Positions 54,724-63,553 of a stretch of 64,000 nucleotides of DNA are shown piece after piece. Each line of letters starts with the position of its first letter. Positions within the stretch are counted from its first letter, which is position 1. The stretch is from Anaerolineales bacterium. GTDB taxonomy: Bacteria; Chloroflexota; Anaerolineae; Anaerolineales; Villigracilaceae. The translations under genes and the position numbers were made by a program. The notes below the pieces were generated by a model. That model worked only from the letters and a program-made list of their open reading frames with translations. It searched no databases and was not told the origin of the DNA. The DNA lies in NCBI GenBank assembly GCA_016934715.1, contig JAFGSI010000043.1:1-64000 (forward strand). The letters run 5' to 3'.

Positions 54724-56202
54724 TCACTTTTCGACAACGATTGCCGTTACCGAGCAAGGCGGAAAAATGTGATGCCCGCTCCACTCGACCTCGGCGATCC
54801 TTTCGGTGACCGCCTCTGGTTGGTCCTCGCTGTTCCTCGCCTGATATCCATTGGCCGCGACCGTATGAATTCGAACCGGTTTTGAGAAGCTGAAATCGGA
54901 TATTTCAATCTCAGCCGCTTGTTTTTCCCGGTGATCGCGATTGATCACAAAAAGGGTCAATCGATGGTCATCGCGGTTGGCGCTTACATCAAGAAGAGGA
55001 ACTGCCCTGCGCGGAGGCAGGTTTAAAAGCCTGGGTGTCTCCACGGTGGGACATTTCGTCTCGGAGAGCACCGTCGTTTTTCCGGAAAGCTGTCGATATA
55101 ACCGGAGGATATGGAATATCGGCGTACGTACGAGCGTATCCAGGGTGGTGAGGAGCGGCGGAGCCGCAGAATTGAGCATGGCGAACAGGGCGGCGGTTTT
55201 TACGTATTTCGCCTGACGGTGAAAGGCATGGATGATCCCTGCCACGCCGATCGCCTCACGCTGAGTCTGATAGGGATCCGTGAACCTGCGCAGAGGGCCG
55301 AGGATGTTCCATTCGTCGAAGGCGATGGGCATGGCCATGCCGAGGATGCGATCCGTCATATCCTCGATCCGCTGGACCTGCTCCTCCAAAGCGTGACCCG
55401 CCGCGGAGATTGCATAGTAATCCCCGGGGGAATCACCGACGTGTGATCGCAAGGGGATCCAGGCCGGCATATACAGGTGCATGGAAAGAAGATCCATGGC
55501 TTCGCCGATGCCCTGGATGATCTCCTCGTTCCAGCGAGACAGGGTGAGCGCATCGCCTCCGGAAGCGACGAGTTGGATGTCCGGGTCCGCGCCGCGCATG
55601 GCGTTCGCGAACCTGTGGAAGCGTTCCACGTACTTGCCCGGCTTGTTGACGCAGCCCCCCGGTTCGATGATATTCCATTGTTCGTTGCCAACACTCCAGG
55701 TTGGCACCGCCCCGACGCCGTACTTTTCGCGAATGTAAGCGACCCAGCCCGCGGCCTCATCGGGATCCTTCGCGCCGAGGCTGGCTGTAATGCTCGGCTC
55801 GGCGCCCACGTCATGACAGAGCTCCATGAATTCATCGGTTCCAAATCGATTGTCTTCCACGGGCCCAAGCGGAAATGAAGGATTACCGAAAATCATCCCG
55901 ATTAAAAACCCGCCCCACATCCGGTTCGGAACCTTTGGCCGGATGGGACCGATCCCGTCAGGCCAATGATACGAATCCGCGAAACACCCGCCTGGCCAGC
56001 GCAGCAGCGGCGGATTCAGCCTTTTGATCGATTCCAGCACATCGGAACGAAAACCACGGTCATCCTGGGGAGCCTTGGATCCAGGTTCAGCCACCAGACC
56101 TCCCAGGACCTGTCGGCCCATATGCTCAATATTCTGGCCATAGATGCGTGGATCGATCGAATCCAGGTGGATATTTGCCTTCACAATAACCGAGCTTCGC
56201 AT
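54724..56202 (-). CDS. GH51 alpha-L-arabinofuranosidase
   Basis: 492 aa. IDPRIYGQNIEHMGRQVLGG, LRWPGGCFADSYHWPDGIGP, the acid/base Glu in WSVGNEQWNII and the nucleophile Glu in IAFDEWNILGPL. The C-terminal beta-sandwich runs from VIVV back to about residue 390. There is no signal peptide, so it acts on imported arabino-oligosaccharides. It is convergent with the CrtI-like gene and follows the response regulator with a 93-bp gap. Confidence 0.93.
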   Translation of the reverse strand: MRSSVIVKANIHLDSIDPRIYGQNIEHMGRQVLGGLVAEPGSKAPQDDRGFRSDVLESIKRLNPPLLRWPGGCFADSYHWPDGIGPIRPKVPNRMWGGFLIGMIFGNPSFPLGPVEDNRFGTDEFMELCHDVGAEPSITASLGAKDPDEAAGWVAYIREKYGVGAVPTWSVGNEQWNIIEPGGCVNKPGKYVERFHRFANAMRGADPDIQLVASGGDALTLSRWNEEIIQGIGEAMDLLSMHLYMPAWIPLRSHVGDSPGDYYAISAAGHALEEQVQRIEDMTDRILGMAMPIAFDEWNILGPLRRFTDPYQTQREAIGVAGIIHAFHRQAKYVKTAALFAMLNSAAPPLLTTLDTLVRTPIFHILRLYRQLSGKTTVLSETKCPTVETPRLLNLPPRRAVPLLDVSANRDDHRLTLFVINRDHREKQAAEIEISDFSFSKPVRIHTVAANGYQARNSEDQPEAVTERIAEVEWSGHHIFPPCSVTAIVVEK

Positions 56203-56295
56203 ATGGAGCCTATGTTTTCCTTACCGGTTCTTCAAATAGTGGAACAAGCGCCGCCGTTTCAGAGGGCACCGATTCGTGCACGGGGACCTTTGCGT

Positions 56296-56937
56296 TCATC
56301 CTTCTCCCAGCCCGTGCTGGATGGCGATGATCGCGGCCTGGGTGCGGTCGGAGACCTCCAGCTTGGACAGGATGGCACTGACGTGGTTGCGGACGGTGCC
56401 TTCGGAGAGGTGCAGTTCGGCGGCGATGTCGGGATTGCTGAAGCCGCGCGCCAGCAGGCGCAGGACATCCACCTCGCGCTCGGTCAGCCTGGAGGTCAGG
56501 AGGGTCTCCGGTTGGACCTGTTTGCTGGCCACCTGCCCGAGCAACTTTCCCGCCACCCCGGGGTCGACGAAGGACTTGCCCGCCGCGGTGCCGCGGATGG
56601 CCCTGACGATCTCCTCGCGCGGGGTGTCCTTGAGCAGGTAGCCTGAGGCTCCGGCGCGCACGGCATCGAAGACCCACTCGTCATCATCGTAGGTGGTCAG
56701 GACCAGGACTTTGATCTTCGGGAAGCGGGCCCGGATGCGACGGGTGGCCTCGATGCCGTTCAGTCCCGGCATTTTGAGGTCCATCAGAACAAGATCGGGC
56801 CTGTGCTTCTCGACCAGATCGAAGGCCTCGGCCCCATCAACGGCGGTGGCGACGACCTCCATATCGCCTTCCAGTTTCAGCAGCAGTTCCAGCCCGTCTC
56901 GGATCACGGCCTGGTCGTCGCAGATGATCACCTTCAT
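56296..56937 (-). CDS. NarL/LiaR-type response regulator
   Basis: 213 aa. Receiver (ICDDQAVIRDG, phospho-Asp in LVLMDLKMPGLNG, VLTTYDDDE, LLKDTPREE) and LuxR-type helix-turn-helix (LTEREVDVLRLLARGFSN, LHLSEGTVRNHVSAILSKL). Its start overlaps the kinase stop by 4 bp. The inverted CATGAC sites at 58293 and 58941 are candidate targets. Confidence 0.95.
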   Translation of the reverse strand: MKVIICDDQAVIRDGLELLLKLEGDMEVVATAVDGAEAFDLVEKHRPDLVLMDLKMPGLNGIEATRRIRARFPKIKVLVLTTYDDDEWVFDAVRAGASGYLLKDTPREEIVRAIRGTAAGKSFVDPGVAGKLLGQVASKQVQPETLLTSRLTEREVDVLRLLARGFSNPDIAAELHLSEGTVRNHVSAILSKLEVSDRTQAAIIAIQHGLGEG

Positions 56938-58226
56938 AGGGCTGCTCCAATCGTCAGGGTGATCGTCGTGCCCTTCCCGGGCTGGCTGGTCACCTCCAGG
57001 GTCCCGCCGACCAGGCGGGCGCGTTCGCGCATCCCCAGCAAGCCGAAGTGGCCGGTTTTATCGGCTGCCTCGATGTCGAAACCGCTTCCGTCGTCGCGGG
57101 CGACCAGGCGCAGGCTCCCGCCGGACTCGGCCAGGTGCAGGCAGATGCCTTTCGCCCCGGCATGGGCGACAGCGTTCTCGAGGATCTCCTGGGTCACCCG
57201 GTAGATGCACTGCTCGACGTCGGGGGAAAGCGAAGGCAGCGTTTCGGGCAGGGCCAGGTTGAGATCCAGCCCGCCGCGCTGGGTGGTGGTCTCGGCCAGC
57301 TCGCGCAGAGCCAGCAGCAAGCCCAGTTCCTCCAGCGGGCTGGCGCGCAGCGACTTCAGGGCCCGGCGGGTTTCATCGATCCCGTGCCGGGTGGCGGCCA
57401 GCGATTGGTTGAGCAGCTCGCGGGCCTTGTCGCGGTCCACATCCCAGTAAGCCCGGGTCGTCTCCAGCTGGACGGAGATGCCGGTCAACGAGTGGGCCAG
57501 GGTATCGTGCAGTTCGTGGGCCAGCCGGTTGCGCTCGCGGCTGGCGGTCAGGCTCTCGAGTGTGCTGGCATAGTGGGTCAGGCGGGCGTTGGCTTCCTGC
57601 AGGGAACGCTGCTGGGCCTGCAGGCGGTTCATTAATTGGCTGACGAAGGCTCCCACGGCCACGAAGCTGATCGTCCGCACCAGGGCCAGGATCAGGAAGA
57701 TGTTGATCACATGCAGCTGCACCGGGATGAACGGCTGCAGGGGCAGTGGGCGCGGGTTGGTGAGGAAGATCGCAAGCGGGGTCAGCAGGATGACGGTCAA
57801 CAATTCGACCATGGCCGTGATGCCGGCAAACAGGATCACGCCGGCCAGCCTGTACTGCCAGGCGGTCAGTACCAGGGCGATGAACAGCACCGGCAGCTGG
57901 CGCAGGGCCATCCCCTCGGCGTTGGACATCGGACCCTGCGGCAGGCGCGGCATGAGCAGGTGGTTGAGCATCAACGGCAGGATCGTGATGATCAGCAGCA
58001 TCATCGGCAGGTAGATCCTGCCCAGCCACAGGCGCAGGCCGTTCCAGTAAGCCAGGACCATGAACACAAGTGCTGCGCAGCCATTGACCAGGTAATAGAT
58101 CAGCATCAGTCCCAGTCGCGGGTACATCTGCCAGTCGATGAAGAGCAGGGCGGCCAGGTAGCCCAACCACATCCAGGAAGCGGTGCGCAGCAGGCGAGGA
58201 ATGTCGAGGTCGTTGTGAACTTCCAT
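56934..58226 (-). CDS. Membrane histidine kinase (HisKA_3, LiaS/NarL-partner type)
   Basis: 430 aa. About six N-terminal membrane helices (residues 15-205) with short loops and no large sensor domain, a coiled segment, the phospho-acceptor helix ERNRLAHELHDTLAHSLTG, and the ATPase domain (QEILENAVAHAGA, RDDGSGFD, GHFGLLGMRERARLVGG). Such kinases sense envelope conditions through the membrane part. It partners the regulator it overlaps. A CATGAC inverted repeat 67 bp upstream could make the pair autoregulated. Confidence 0.93.
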   Translation of the reverse strand: MEVHNDLDIPRLLRTASWMWLGYLAALLFIDWQMYPRLGLMLIYYLVNGCAALVFMVLAYWNGLRLWLGRIYLPMMLLIITILPLMLNHLLMPRLPQGPMSNAEGMALRQLPVLFIALVLTAWQYRLAGVILFAGITAMVELLTVILLTPLAIFLTNPRPLPLQPFIPVQLHVINIFLILALVRTISFVAVGAFVSQLMNRLQAQQRSLQEANARLTHYASTLESLTASRERNRLAHELHDTLAHSLTGISVQLETTRAYWDVDRDKARELLNQSLAATRHGIDETRRALKSLRASPLEELGLLLALRELAETTTQRGGLDLNLALPETLPSLSPDVEQCIYRVTQEILENAVAHAGAKGICLHLAESGGSLRLVARDDGSGFDIEAADKTGHFGLLGMRERARLVGGTLEVTSQPGKGTTITLTIGAAL

Positions 58227-58292
58227 GCCTTTATGATATCACGGACCTGCGGGCGCGTCGCCTGCCTGCAGTCACCCTCGCCGGGCCTGCCC

Positions 58293-58368
58293 CATGACGG
58301 CTGTCATGGGATGGCTGATCGAATCATGACCCCGGACACCGGGGGCAGGGGACAGAAGTGGCTACACT
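58293..58368 (+). promoter_or_regulatory. Regulated promoter module, copy 1
   Basis: An inverted repeat CATGAC-N4-GTCATG (58293-58308), a further TCATGACC (58324-58331) followed by CCGGACAC, and a -10-like TACACT at 58363-58368. Every element is at the same spacing as in copy 2 at 58941. It lies between the kinase gene and the CotH remnant. Confidence 0.65.
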
Positions 58369-58849
58369 GGGGGACGGAAAGCGGAGATTTGGCAATACCC
58401 AACCTGTCCATACGATCCGCAAGTTCATTCGATTCGGCCTGTGTTACGAGAACCTGGCTGGCCGCTTCGCCCTGCTGTATTGGGATGGCAACGAGAGACG
58501 GGGCGGGCTGGCGATGGGGGCGAGCGCCCGTTCGGACCTGTATTTCGACAACCTCTCAGGGGTGCGCATGGGACAGGGTGGAGGCCAGACTAGCCTCCTC
58601 GAGCGCTTCATGGCGCCCCCGACCTTCCGGGCTCTGTATGAGGAGACCCTGCGCTCGGTCTACCGGCAGGTCTTTTCCAGTGGGGCCCTGATGGACAAGG
58701 TCGGGGAGTATTCGGATCTGATCCATGCTGCAAACGCCGGGCGGGACCTGGTCGATCTCGAGGGGTACGACCTGGCGGTGGAGAGCACCCTGACATTCCT
58801 GCGCCAGCGGATGGAAACCTTCCAGGCGACCGACCTCCTGAGCCGCTGA
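58358..58849 (+). pseudogene. Truncated CotH-family kinase (C-terminal part only)
   Basis: About 160 codons open to TGA at 58849. From about 58415 the translation follows the CotH C-terminus: FALLYWDGNERRGGLAMG, SLLERFMAPPTFRALYEETL and VESTLTFLRQRMETF. Full-length CotH proteins are several hundred residues and the ATP-binding N-terminal part is missing. The nominal GTG start overlaps the -10 element of the promoter, so the 5' part appears deleted while the promoter survives. Confidence 0.6.
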
Positions 58850-58940
58850 ATCTGGATCAAAGATCGTTGCTTCTCCTCCTTTCTCTCTACAAACAGCCGC
58901 ACGCGGCGCCTGTTTGTCGTCATGGCCAGGCGGAACGACT

Positions 58941-59016
58941 CATGACAGCCATCATGGGTCAGGCAGCGAAATCGTGACCCGGGACACTTCGCTGACCGGG
59001 CAGATAGGGATACACT
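58941..59016 (+). promoter_or_regulatory. Regulated promoter module, copy 2, ahead of gtrA-GT39
   Basis: CATGAC-N4-ATCATG (58941-58956), TCGTGACC (58972-58979) followed by CGGGACAC, and TACACT at 59011-59016, 22 bp before the gtrA ATG. Distances (31 bp and 70 bp from the first site) are identical to copy 1. No -35 consensus, which fits an activator-dependent promoter. Confidence 0.7.
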
Positions 59017-59037
59017 AAAATCAGGAAAGGAGCCATA

Positions 59038-59502
59038 ATGACCATCCTGACCCTGCGGAAAACCCCCGAACTGACCCGCTTCCTGCGCTTCCTGGCCGTG
59101 GGTGCCCTTGGCACCTTGCTGGACTTCGGCCTGCTGACCACCCTGAAACGGGCCGGGGTGCCGACCCTGGCAGCCAACACGCTGTCTTTCAGCGCCGGGG
59201 TGATCAACAACTTTGTTCTCAACCGCCGCTGGACCTTCGGCGACGCCCCACAAAGCCGCTGGACCGCCCAGTTCGTCCCGTTCGCCCTGGTCAGCCTGGT
59301 CGGGCTGGTGCTGAACAGTGGGATCGTGCTTCTGCTCGAAGTCCCGTTCGGGACCCTGCTCGGCGGTTCGGAGTGGGGCTACCTGCCCGCCAAGGCCCTG
59401 GCCACGGGGGTGGTCGTCTTCTGGAACTATTGCGCCAACCGCTTGTGGACGTTCCGCCCGCAAGACGGGCAGCGCCCGAAAAACTTTGAGGGTATCCTTT
59501 AG
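59038..59502 (+). CDS. GtrA-family membrane protein
   Basis: 154 aa with four hydrophobic helices: FLRFLAVGALGTLLDFGLL, NTLSFSAGVINNFVLNRRWTF, a third near VSLVGLVLNSGIVLL and VVVFWNYCANRLWTFRP. GtrA-like proteins are thought to move lipid-linked sugars across the membrane for glycosyltransferases. AAAGGAG precedes the ATG. The GT39 gene follows after 9 bp. Confidence 0.9.
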   Translation: MTILTLRKTPELTRFLRFLAVGALGTLLDFGLLTTLKRAGVPTLAANTLSFSAGVINNFVLNRRWTFGDAPQSRWTAQFVPFALVSLVGLVLNSGIVLLLEVPFGTLLGGSEWGYLPAKALATGVVVFWNYCANRLWTFRPQDGQRPKNFEGIL

Positions 59503-59511
59503 GAGAGATTT

Positions 59512-61929
59512 ATGGACACGGTAACCTTCCCCACCCAACCTTCCCAATCTGGATCCTGGCTTGACCGCCCACTTTTGCGGCGCCTGACCCCGGCGGTCCT
59601 GTTCCTGGCCGCCATCTTCCTGCTTTCGGTCGGGCTGCACTTCGTCAACCTCGAGGCGATCGGCGATTCGAATGCCTACTACACTGCAGCGGTCGAGTCG
59701 ATGCTGCAGTCATGGCACAATTTCTTCTTCGTCGCTGCCGAACCGGGCGGAGCGGTGACGGTCGACAAGCCCCCGCTGGGCCTGTGGATCGAGGCCGCCT
59801 TCGCCGCCGTGCTGGGCGTGAGCGGGTTCTCGGTCAGCCTGCCCAACATTCTGGCGGGCATCTTCAGCGTCCCGTTGCTCTACCACCTGGTGAAGAAGCA
59901 CCTCGGCTCGCTGGCCGGGTTGGTCGCCGCCCTGGTCCTGACGATCACTCCGACCGTCCTGGGCACCGACCGCAATAATACCATGGACGGAATGCTGGTC
60001 CTCTTCCTGCTCCTGGCAGCCTGGGCCTTCAGCGCTGCTGCCGAGACCGGCAGATTGCGCTGGCTCCTGTTGGGCGCCGCCCTCGTCGGGCTGGGCTTTA
60101 ACATCAAGATGCTGCAGGCCTTCCTGCCGCTACCGGCCTTCTACGCCCTGTACTTTTTCGGAGCCAGAACGAAGTGGTGGCGAAAACTGCTCTCCCTGGC
60201 CCTGGCATCGGTCATCCTGCTGGCGGTCTCGCTCTCCTGGGCGGTGGTCGTCGACCTGACCCCGGCCGACCAGCGTCCTTACGTGGGCAGCTCGACCGAC
60301 AACACGGTCATGGAATTGATCGTCGGCCATAACGGCCTCAACCGCCTGTTCGGCGGGCACAGGGCAGCCAGCGCTCCCCAGCCCGGCAGCGATGGGCCTG
60401 ATGGCTTTGCCCAGAACCAGTCACCCGATAATCCCGATCAAGGCAGCCTCCCAGCCCAACAGCAGCCTCAGCCGGGCACCGACCGCGGGCAGTTGCCAAA
60501 CCCGCCGCAGGAGGCCGTCGCGGCCTGTGCCGGTCTGACGGCCGGAGAGGCCTGCACGGTCCAGTTGCCGCGTGGCGGCACGGTCGATGGGACCTGTGGC
60601 CAGGTTCAGCTGCTGCTCATCTGCGAGCCGCGCGACCGGGCCGGGCAACTGCCCGCCCAGGGTGCCGTTCCCGGACAGCAGCAGCCCCCGGCAGGTCAGC
60701 AGGGAGGCGGTGGTGCCGGGTCGGCTTTCTCCGGCGAGGTCGGCACGCCCTCGGTTGTACGCCTTTTCATCCCGCCCTTGGGCAAGGAGATGAGCTGGCT
60801 GCTGCCCCTGGCCCTGGTCGCGCTGTTCGTGCTGCTCTTCGCCGCCCGCCTGCGCTGGCCGTTGGAATCTGCCCACAAGGCCCTGGTCCTGTGGGGCGGC
60901 TGGCTGGTCACCTGTTTGGTCTTCTTCAGCCTGGCCGAGTTCTTCCACGCCTACTATATGATCATGCTGGCGCCCGCCCTGGGCGGGGTGGTCGGCGGAG
61001 GGGTGGAGCTGCTCTGGCAGTGCCGGGCGCGCTCCCGGACAGCCTGGATCCTGGCTCTGGCGGCGGTCGCCACTTTGGCCTTCCAGTGGTGGCTGGCGGT
61101 CCAGTTCGGTGAGAACGCCTGGTGGCTGCGCCTGGCGGCATTCCTGGTCGCGGCCGGAGCCGCCGGCCTGCTGCTGGCCCGCTTCCTGGCCGGCAAGGCC
61201 GCCCTGCCGCTTGCCTTTGGCCTGCTGGTAAGCGGGATGCTGGTCACACCGCTGGCCTGGACGGTCCTGACGGTGACTTCGCAGTCGCCCGACGTCAACC
61301 TGCCGGGCGCCTACCGGGGAGCGACCCAGGGCGTTCCCGGCCAGATGCCCGGGCGCCAGATGTCCCTCGCGGACGACCTGTTGACCTACCTCGATGCGAA
61401 TACGGGCGACGTGGAGTATTTGGTCGCCGTAGCCAACGCCAATCTGGGCGCTCCCTTCATCCTTGCCACCGGGCGCCCGGTGCTCTACATGGGCGGCTTC
61501 AGCGGCGGCGATCCAGTGGTCGACGCTGCCGACCTGGCGGACATGGTGGCGAACGGTGAACTGCGCTTTGTGCTCTTCACCGGCGACCGCAGCCCCAACC
61601 GGGAAATCTCCAGCTGGCTGCAGGCCAGCTGCAGGGTCGTTCCGGGGTTTGCCGGGCAGGGGGGCGGAATTACACTCTACCAGTGCAGCGGGGAACTCGC
61701 TCCTACCAGCGGGTCCTGGCGTGAGGCGCAGGTGGAAGCTGTTCCGCTTGCCCCGCCCGGGGATGCCTCCTGGCTTCCACCGGAGGCCCTCGCGGCCTGC
61801 ACCGGTCTGAACCGGCAGGATGCCTGCCGGGTGGAACTGCGCAACGGTGCGACCGCCAACGGCCTGTGCCGCATCCTCCAGGACCAGCTGGTCTGCGTGC
61901 CGGAGGGACAGCCGCAGGCTGCCCCGTGA
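59512..61929 (+). CDS. GT39/PMT-like membrane glycosyltransferase
   Basis: 805 aa with about 11 membrane helices. The first outer loop has EAIGDSNAYYTAAVESML with the acidic residue typical of PMT/ArnT-type enzymes using polyprenyl-phosphate sugars, and VTVDKPPLGLWIEA. A long Gln/Pro/Gly-rich extracytoplasmic insertion (about 285-420) holds a Cys motif (ACAGLTAGEACTVQL ... TCGQVQLLLICEP) repeated at the C-terminus (about 757-800; ACTGLNRQDACRVEL ... LCRILQDQLVCVP). It presumably glycosylates envelope targets with GtrA. Confidence 0.88.
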   Translation: MDTVTFPTQPSQSGSWLDRPLLRRLTPAVLFLAAIFLLSVGLHFVNLEAIGDSNAYYTAAVESMLQSWHNFFFVAAEPGGAVTVDKPPLGLWIEAAFAAVLGVSGFSVSLPNILAGIFSVPLLYHLVKKHLGSLAGLVAALVLTITPTVLGTDRNNTMDGMLVLFLLLAAWAFSAAAETGRLRWLLLGAALVGLGFNIKMLQAFLPLPAFYALYFFGARTKWWRKLLSLALASVILLAVSLSWAVVVDLTPADQRPYVGSSTDNTVMELIVGHNGLNRLFGGHRAASAPQPGSDGPDGFAQNQSPDNPDQGSLPAQQQPQPGTDRGQLPNPPQEAVAACAGLTAGEACTVQLPRGGTVDGTCGQVQLLLICEPRDRAGQLPAQGAVPGQQQPPAGQQGGGGAGSAFSGEVGTPSVVRLFIPPLGKEMSWLLPLALVALFVLLFAARLRWPLESAHKALVLWGGWLVTCLVFFSLAEFFHAYYMIMLAPALGGVVGGGVELLWQCRARSRTAWILALAAVATLAFQWWLAVQFGENAWWLRLAAFLVAAGAAGLLLARFLAGKAALPLAFGLLVSGMLVTPLAWTVLTVTSQSPDVNLPGAYRGATQGVPGQMPGRQMSLADDLLTYLDANTGDVEYLVAVANANLGAPFILATGRPVLYMGGFSGGDPVVDAADLADMVANGELRFVLFTGDRSPNREISSWLQASCRVVPGFAGQGGGITLYQCSGELAPTSGSWREAQVEAVPLAPPGDASWLPPEALAACTGLNRQDACRVELRNGATANGLCRILQDQLVCVPEGQPQAAP

Positions 61930-62271
61930 AATAAACGATGGGCGATCTGCTGCAAGGGCCCAGGACTGCAGGGCGGCGCGATGCGTGTCGATAATTACGC
62001 CCGCTGTGTGTGCGGTGGGACGATCCTCGACTCGGATGCCGGAAATGGGCTTGCCGCGCACTTCCGGCGCCCCGGCCCGAGGCGGGAGGCCCCGATCAGG
62101 GGGCGATCAAAACCAACAGCCCGGATCGCATGGAGGGGCATCCTCAACGGGGCGGGCAGGACCGAAGAAGGGTCGGTGAGGCCGGGTTTACCCGCCCCGA
62201 CCCTCTCCGCGATGGCTGCCTGTGCCACCCATCCCCGGCATGGGTTCGCCTCTTTCTTGCGAGGGGCGTGC
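61930..62271. other. Intergenic region without a recognisable gene
   Basis: About 340 bp between convergent genes. An imperfect GGGGCGGG...CCCGCCCC hairpin at about 62147-62202 may end transcription. The plus-strand ORF across it has no coding pattern. Confidence 0.4.
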
Positions 62272-62835
62272 TCAGACGGAAGCCAGCTTCTGGCCGAGCC
62301 GGTAGGCCTGGTCCAGCAGGTCGGGCTGCTTTTCGATATCCCCGATGCCCATTGCCGTGCCGTGGACGATCCCGACGATCTCGCTTTTCAGGAAGCGGCA
62401 CATCGTCTCGAAGGTGTGTATGGCGTTGATCCCGCCGGAGGTGTACAGATCGGTGTCGCCGTAGGTCAGGAGGATGGCGAATGGCTTGCCGCGCAGTTCA
62501 CCCCAGCGGTTGCCCTGGTAGCCGTACCAGCGGTCGATGCACAGTTTTAACTGGGCGCTGTAAGTGAACCAGTAGATCGGGCTGGCCAGGACCAGGGCCT
62601 CGGCGGCGGCGATCTTGGGATAGAGGTCCTGCATGTCGTCGTCGATGACGCAGCCCTGCCCTTGCTCGCCGCACAGGTCGCAAGCGTTGCAGGGGGCGAT
62701 GTTCAGGTCCTGCAGGTTGACGGATTCGACCGCGGCCCCGGCTGCCCGGGCCCCCTCGGCCAGGCGGTCGGCCAGGGCACTGCTGTTGCCCTTCTCGCGC
62801 GGGCTGCCTTTCAGGATCAGGATGGATTTGGGCAT
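62272..62835 (-). CDS. NADPH-dependent FMN reductase / iron-sulfur flavoprotein-like
   Basis: 187 aa flavodoxin fold: ILKGSPREKGNSSALADRL (FMN phosphate loop), IAPCNACDLCGEQGQGCVID with CxxC and a further Cys, and LASPIYWFTYSAQLKLCIDR. Reduces FMN, quinones or small electrophiles in the cytosol; the cysteines may bind a cluster as in Isf proteins. It is preceded on its strand by the decayed lipoprotein gene. Confidence 0.9.
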   Translation of the reverse strand: MPKSILILKGSPREKGNSSALADRLAEGARAAGAAVESVNLQDLNIAPCNACDLCGEQGQGCVIDDDMQDLYPKIAAAEALVLASPIYWFTYSAQLKLCIDRWYGYQGNRWGELRGKPFAILLTYGDTDLYTSGGINAIHTFETMCRFLKSEIVGIVHGTAMGIGDIEKQPDLLDQAYRLGQKLASV

Positions 62836-62839
62836 GGTT

Positions 62840-63358
62840 TCACTCTCCCGGAGAACAGATCGGAATGATCTCGTTGGCGGCCTGGACGGCGGAGATCCAG
62901 TTGAAGTCGCGGTGATCGCTGAAGTAGTAGAAGGTCACGCCGTTGGGCAGCAGGGCGACGATGTTGCCGCTGTAGCCGGCCATGGAGGGCACGTAGAACT
63001 CGCAGGCAAAACCCTCGGCCGGGCCCAGGTGCAGCGCCCAGAAGGCGTTTTGGTAGGGTCCACCGGCGGCCGGCGCCGCGGTCGTTGTTCAGGAAGATCC
63101 CCAGCTTGGCGACGTCATCGGGGAGCCACCGCAGGCCCGAGGACCCGAGCGGCATGCCGGTCCAGTGGTCGTTTGGACCGCGCGCGATGGAGAAGACCCC
63201 GGGCCCAAGTCCGAGCGGGATGGCGACCTCGTCGACAACGTACCAGAACAGGTCAGCAGGTCACGTTCGCTGGCAGGTGTCTGGGCACCCGGGGCACAGG
63301 CAGCCAGCAGGACCAGGGCTGGCAGGATGAGTCTGTTCCGGCCGAGCTTCTTCTTCAC
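62840..63358 (-). pseudogene. Decayed serine-hydrolase (beta-lactamase-fold) lipoprotein
   Basis: Three pieces in different frames follow each other. From ATG 63358 comes a lipoprotein signal with lipobox LLAAC. Next is LFWYVVDEVAIPLGLGPG, running to LRWLPDDVAKLGIFLNND, which fits a serine-hydrolase C-terminal half. The last piece, NAFWALHLGPAEGFACEFYV, runs on to ISAVQAANEIIPICSPGE, ending TGA at 62840. At least two frameshifts and a large internal deletion (catalytic SxxK region lost) are needed. Confidence 0.7.
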
Positions 63359-63553
63359 AGGATTCTCCGTCTCTTCAGTGCCGGTTCACCCCGGCCCGTG
63401 CTCACGATACCCTGTCCGGGGCGGCGCCGGAACCTTCTGCAGAAGGGTTCTTGCGAGCCTGGGGGCGTGTGCCAGATCGCAAGGAGGGAGAAGGTGTTGC
63501 CGGGTTGTGCCCTGTGGGCCAGACAACCCCTGTCCGAGAAGAGGATGCTGATA

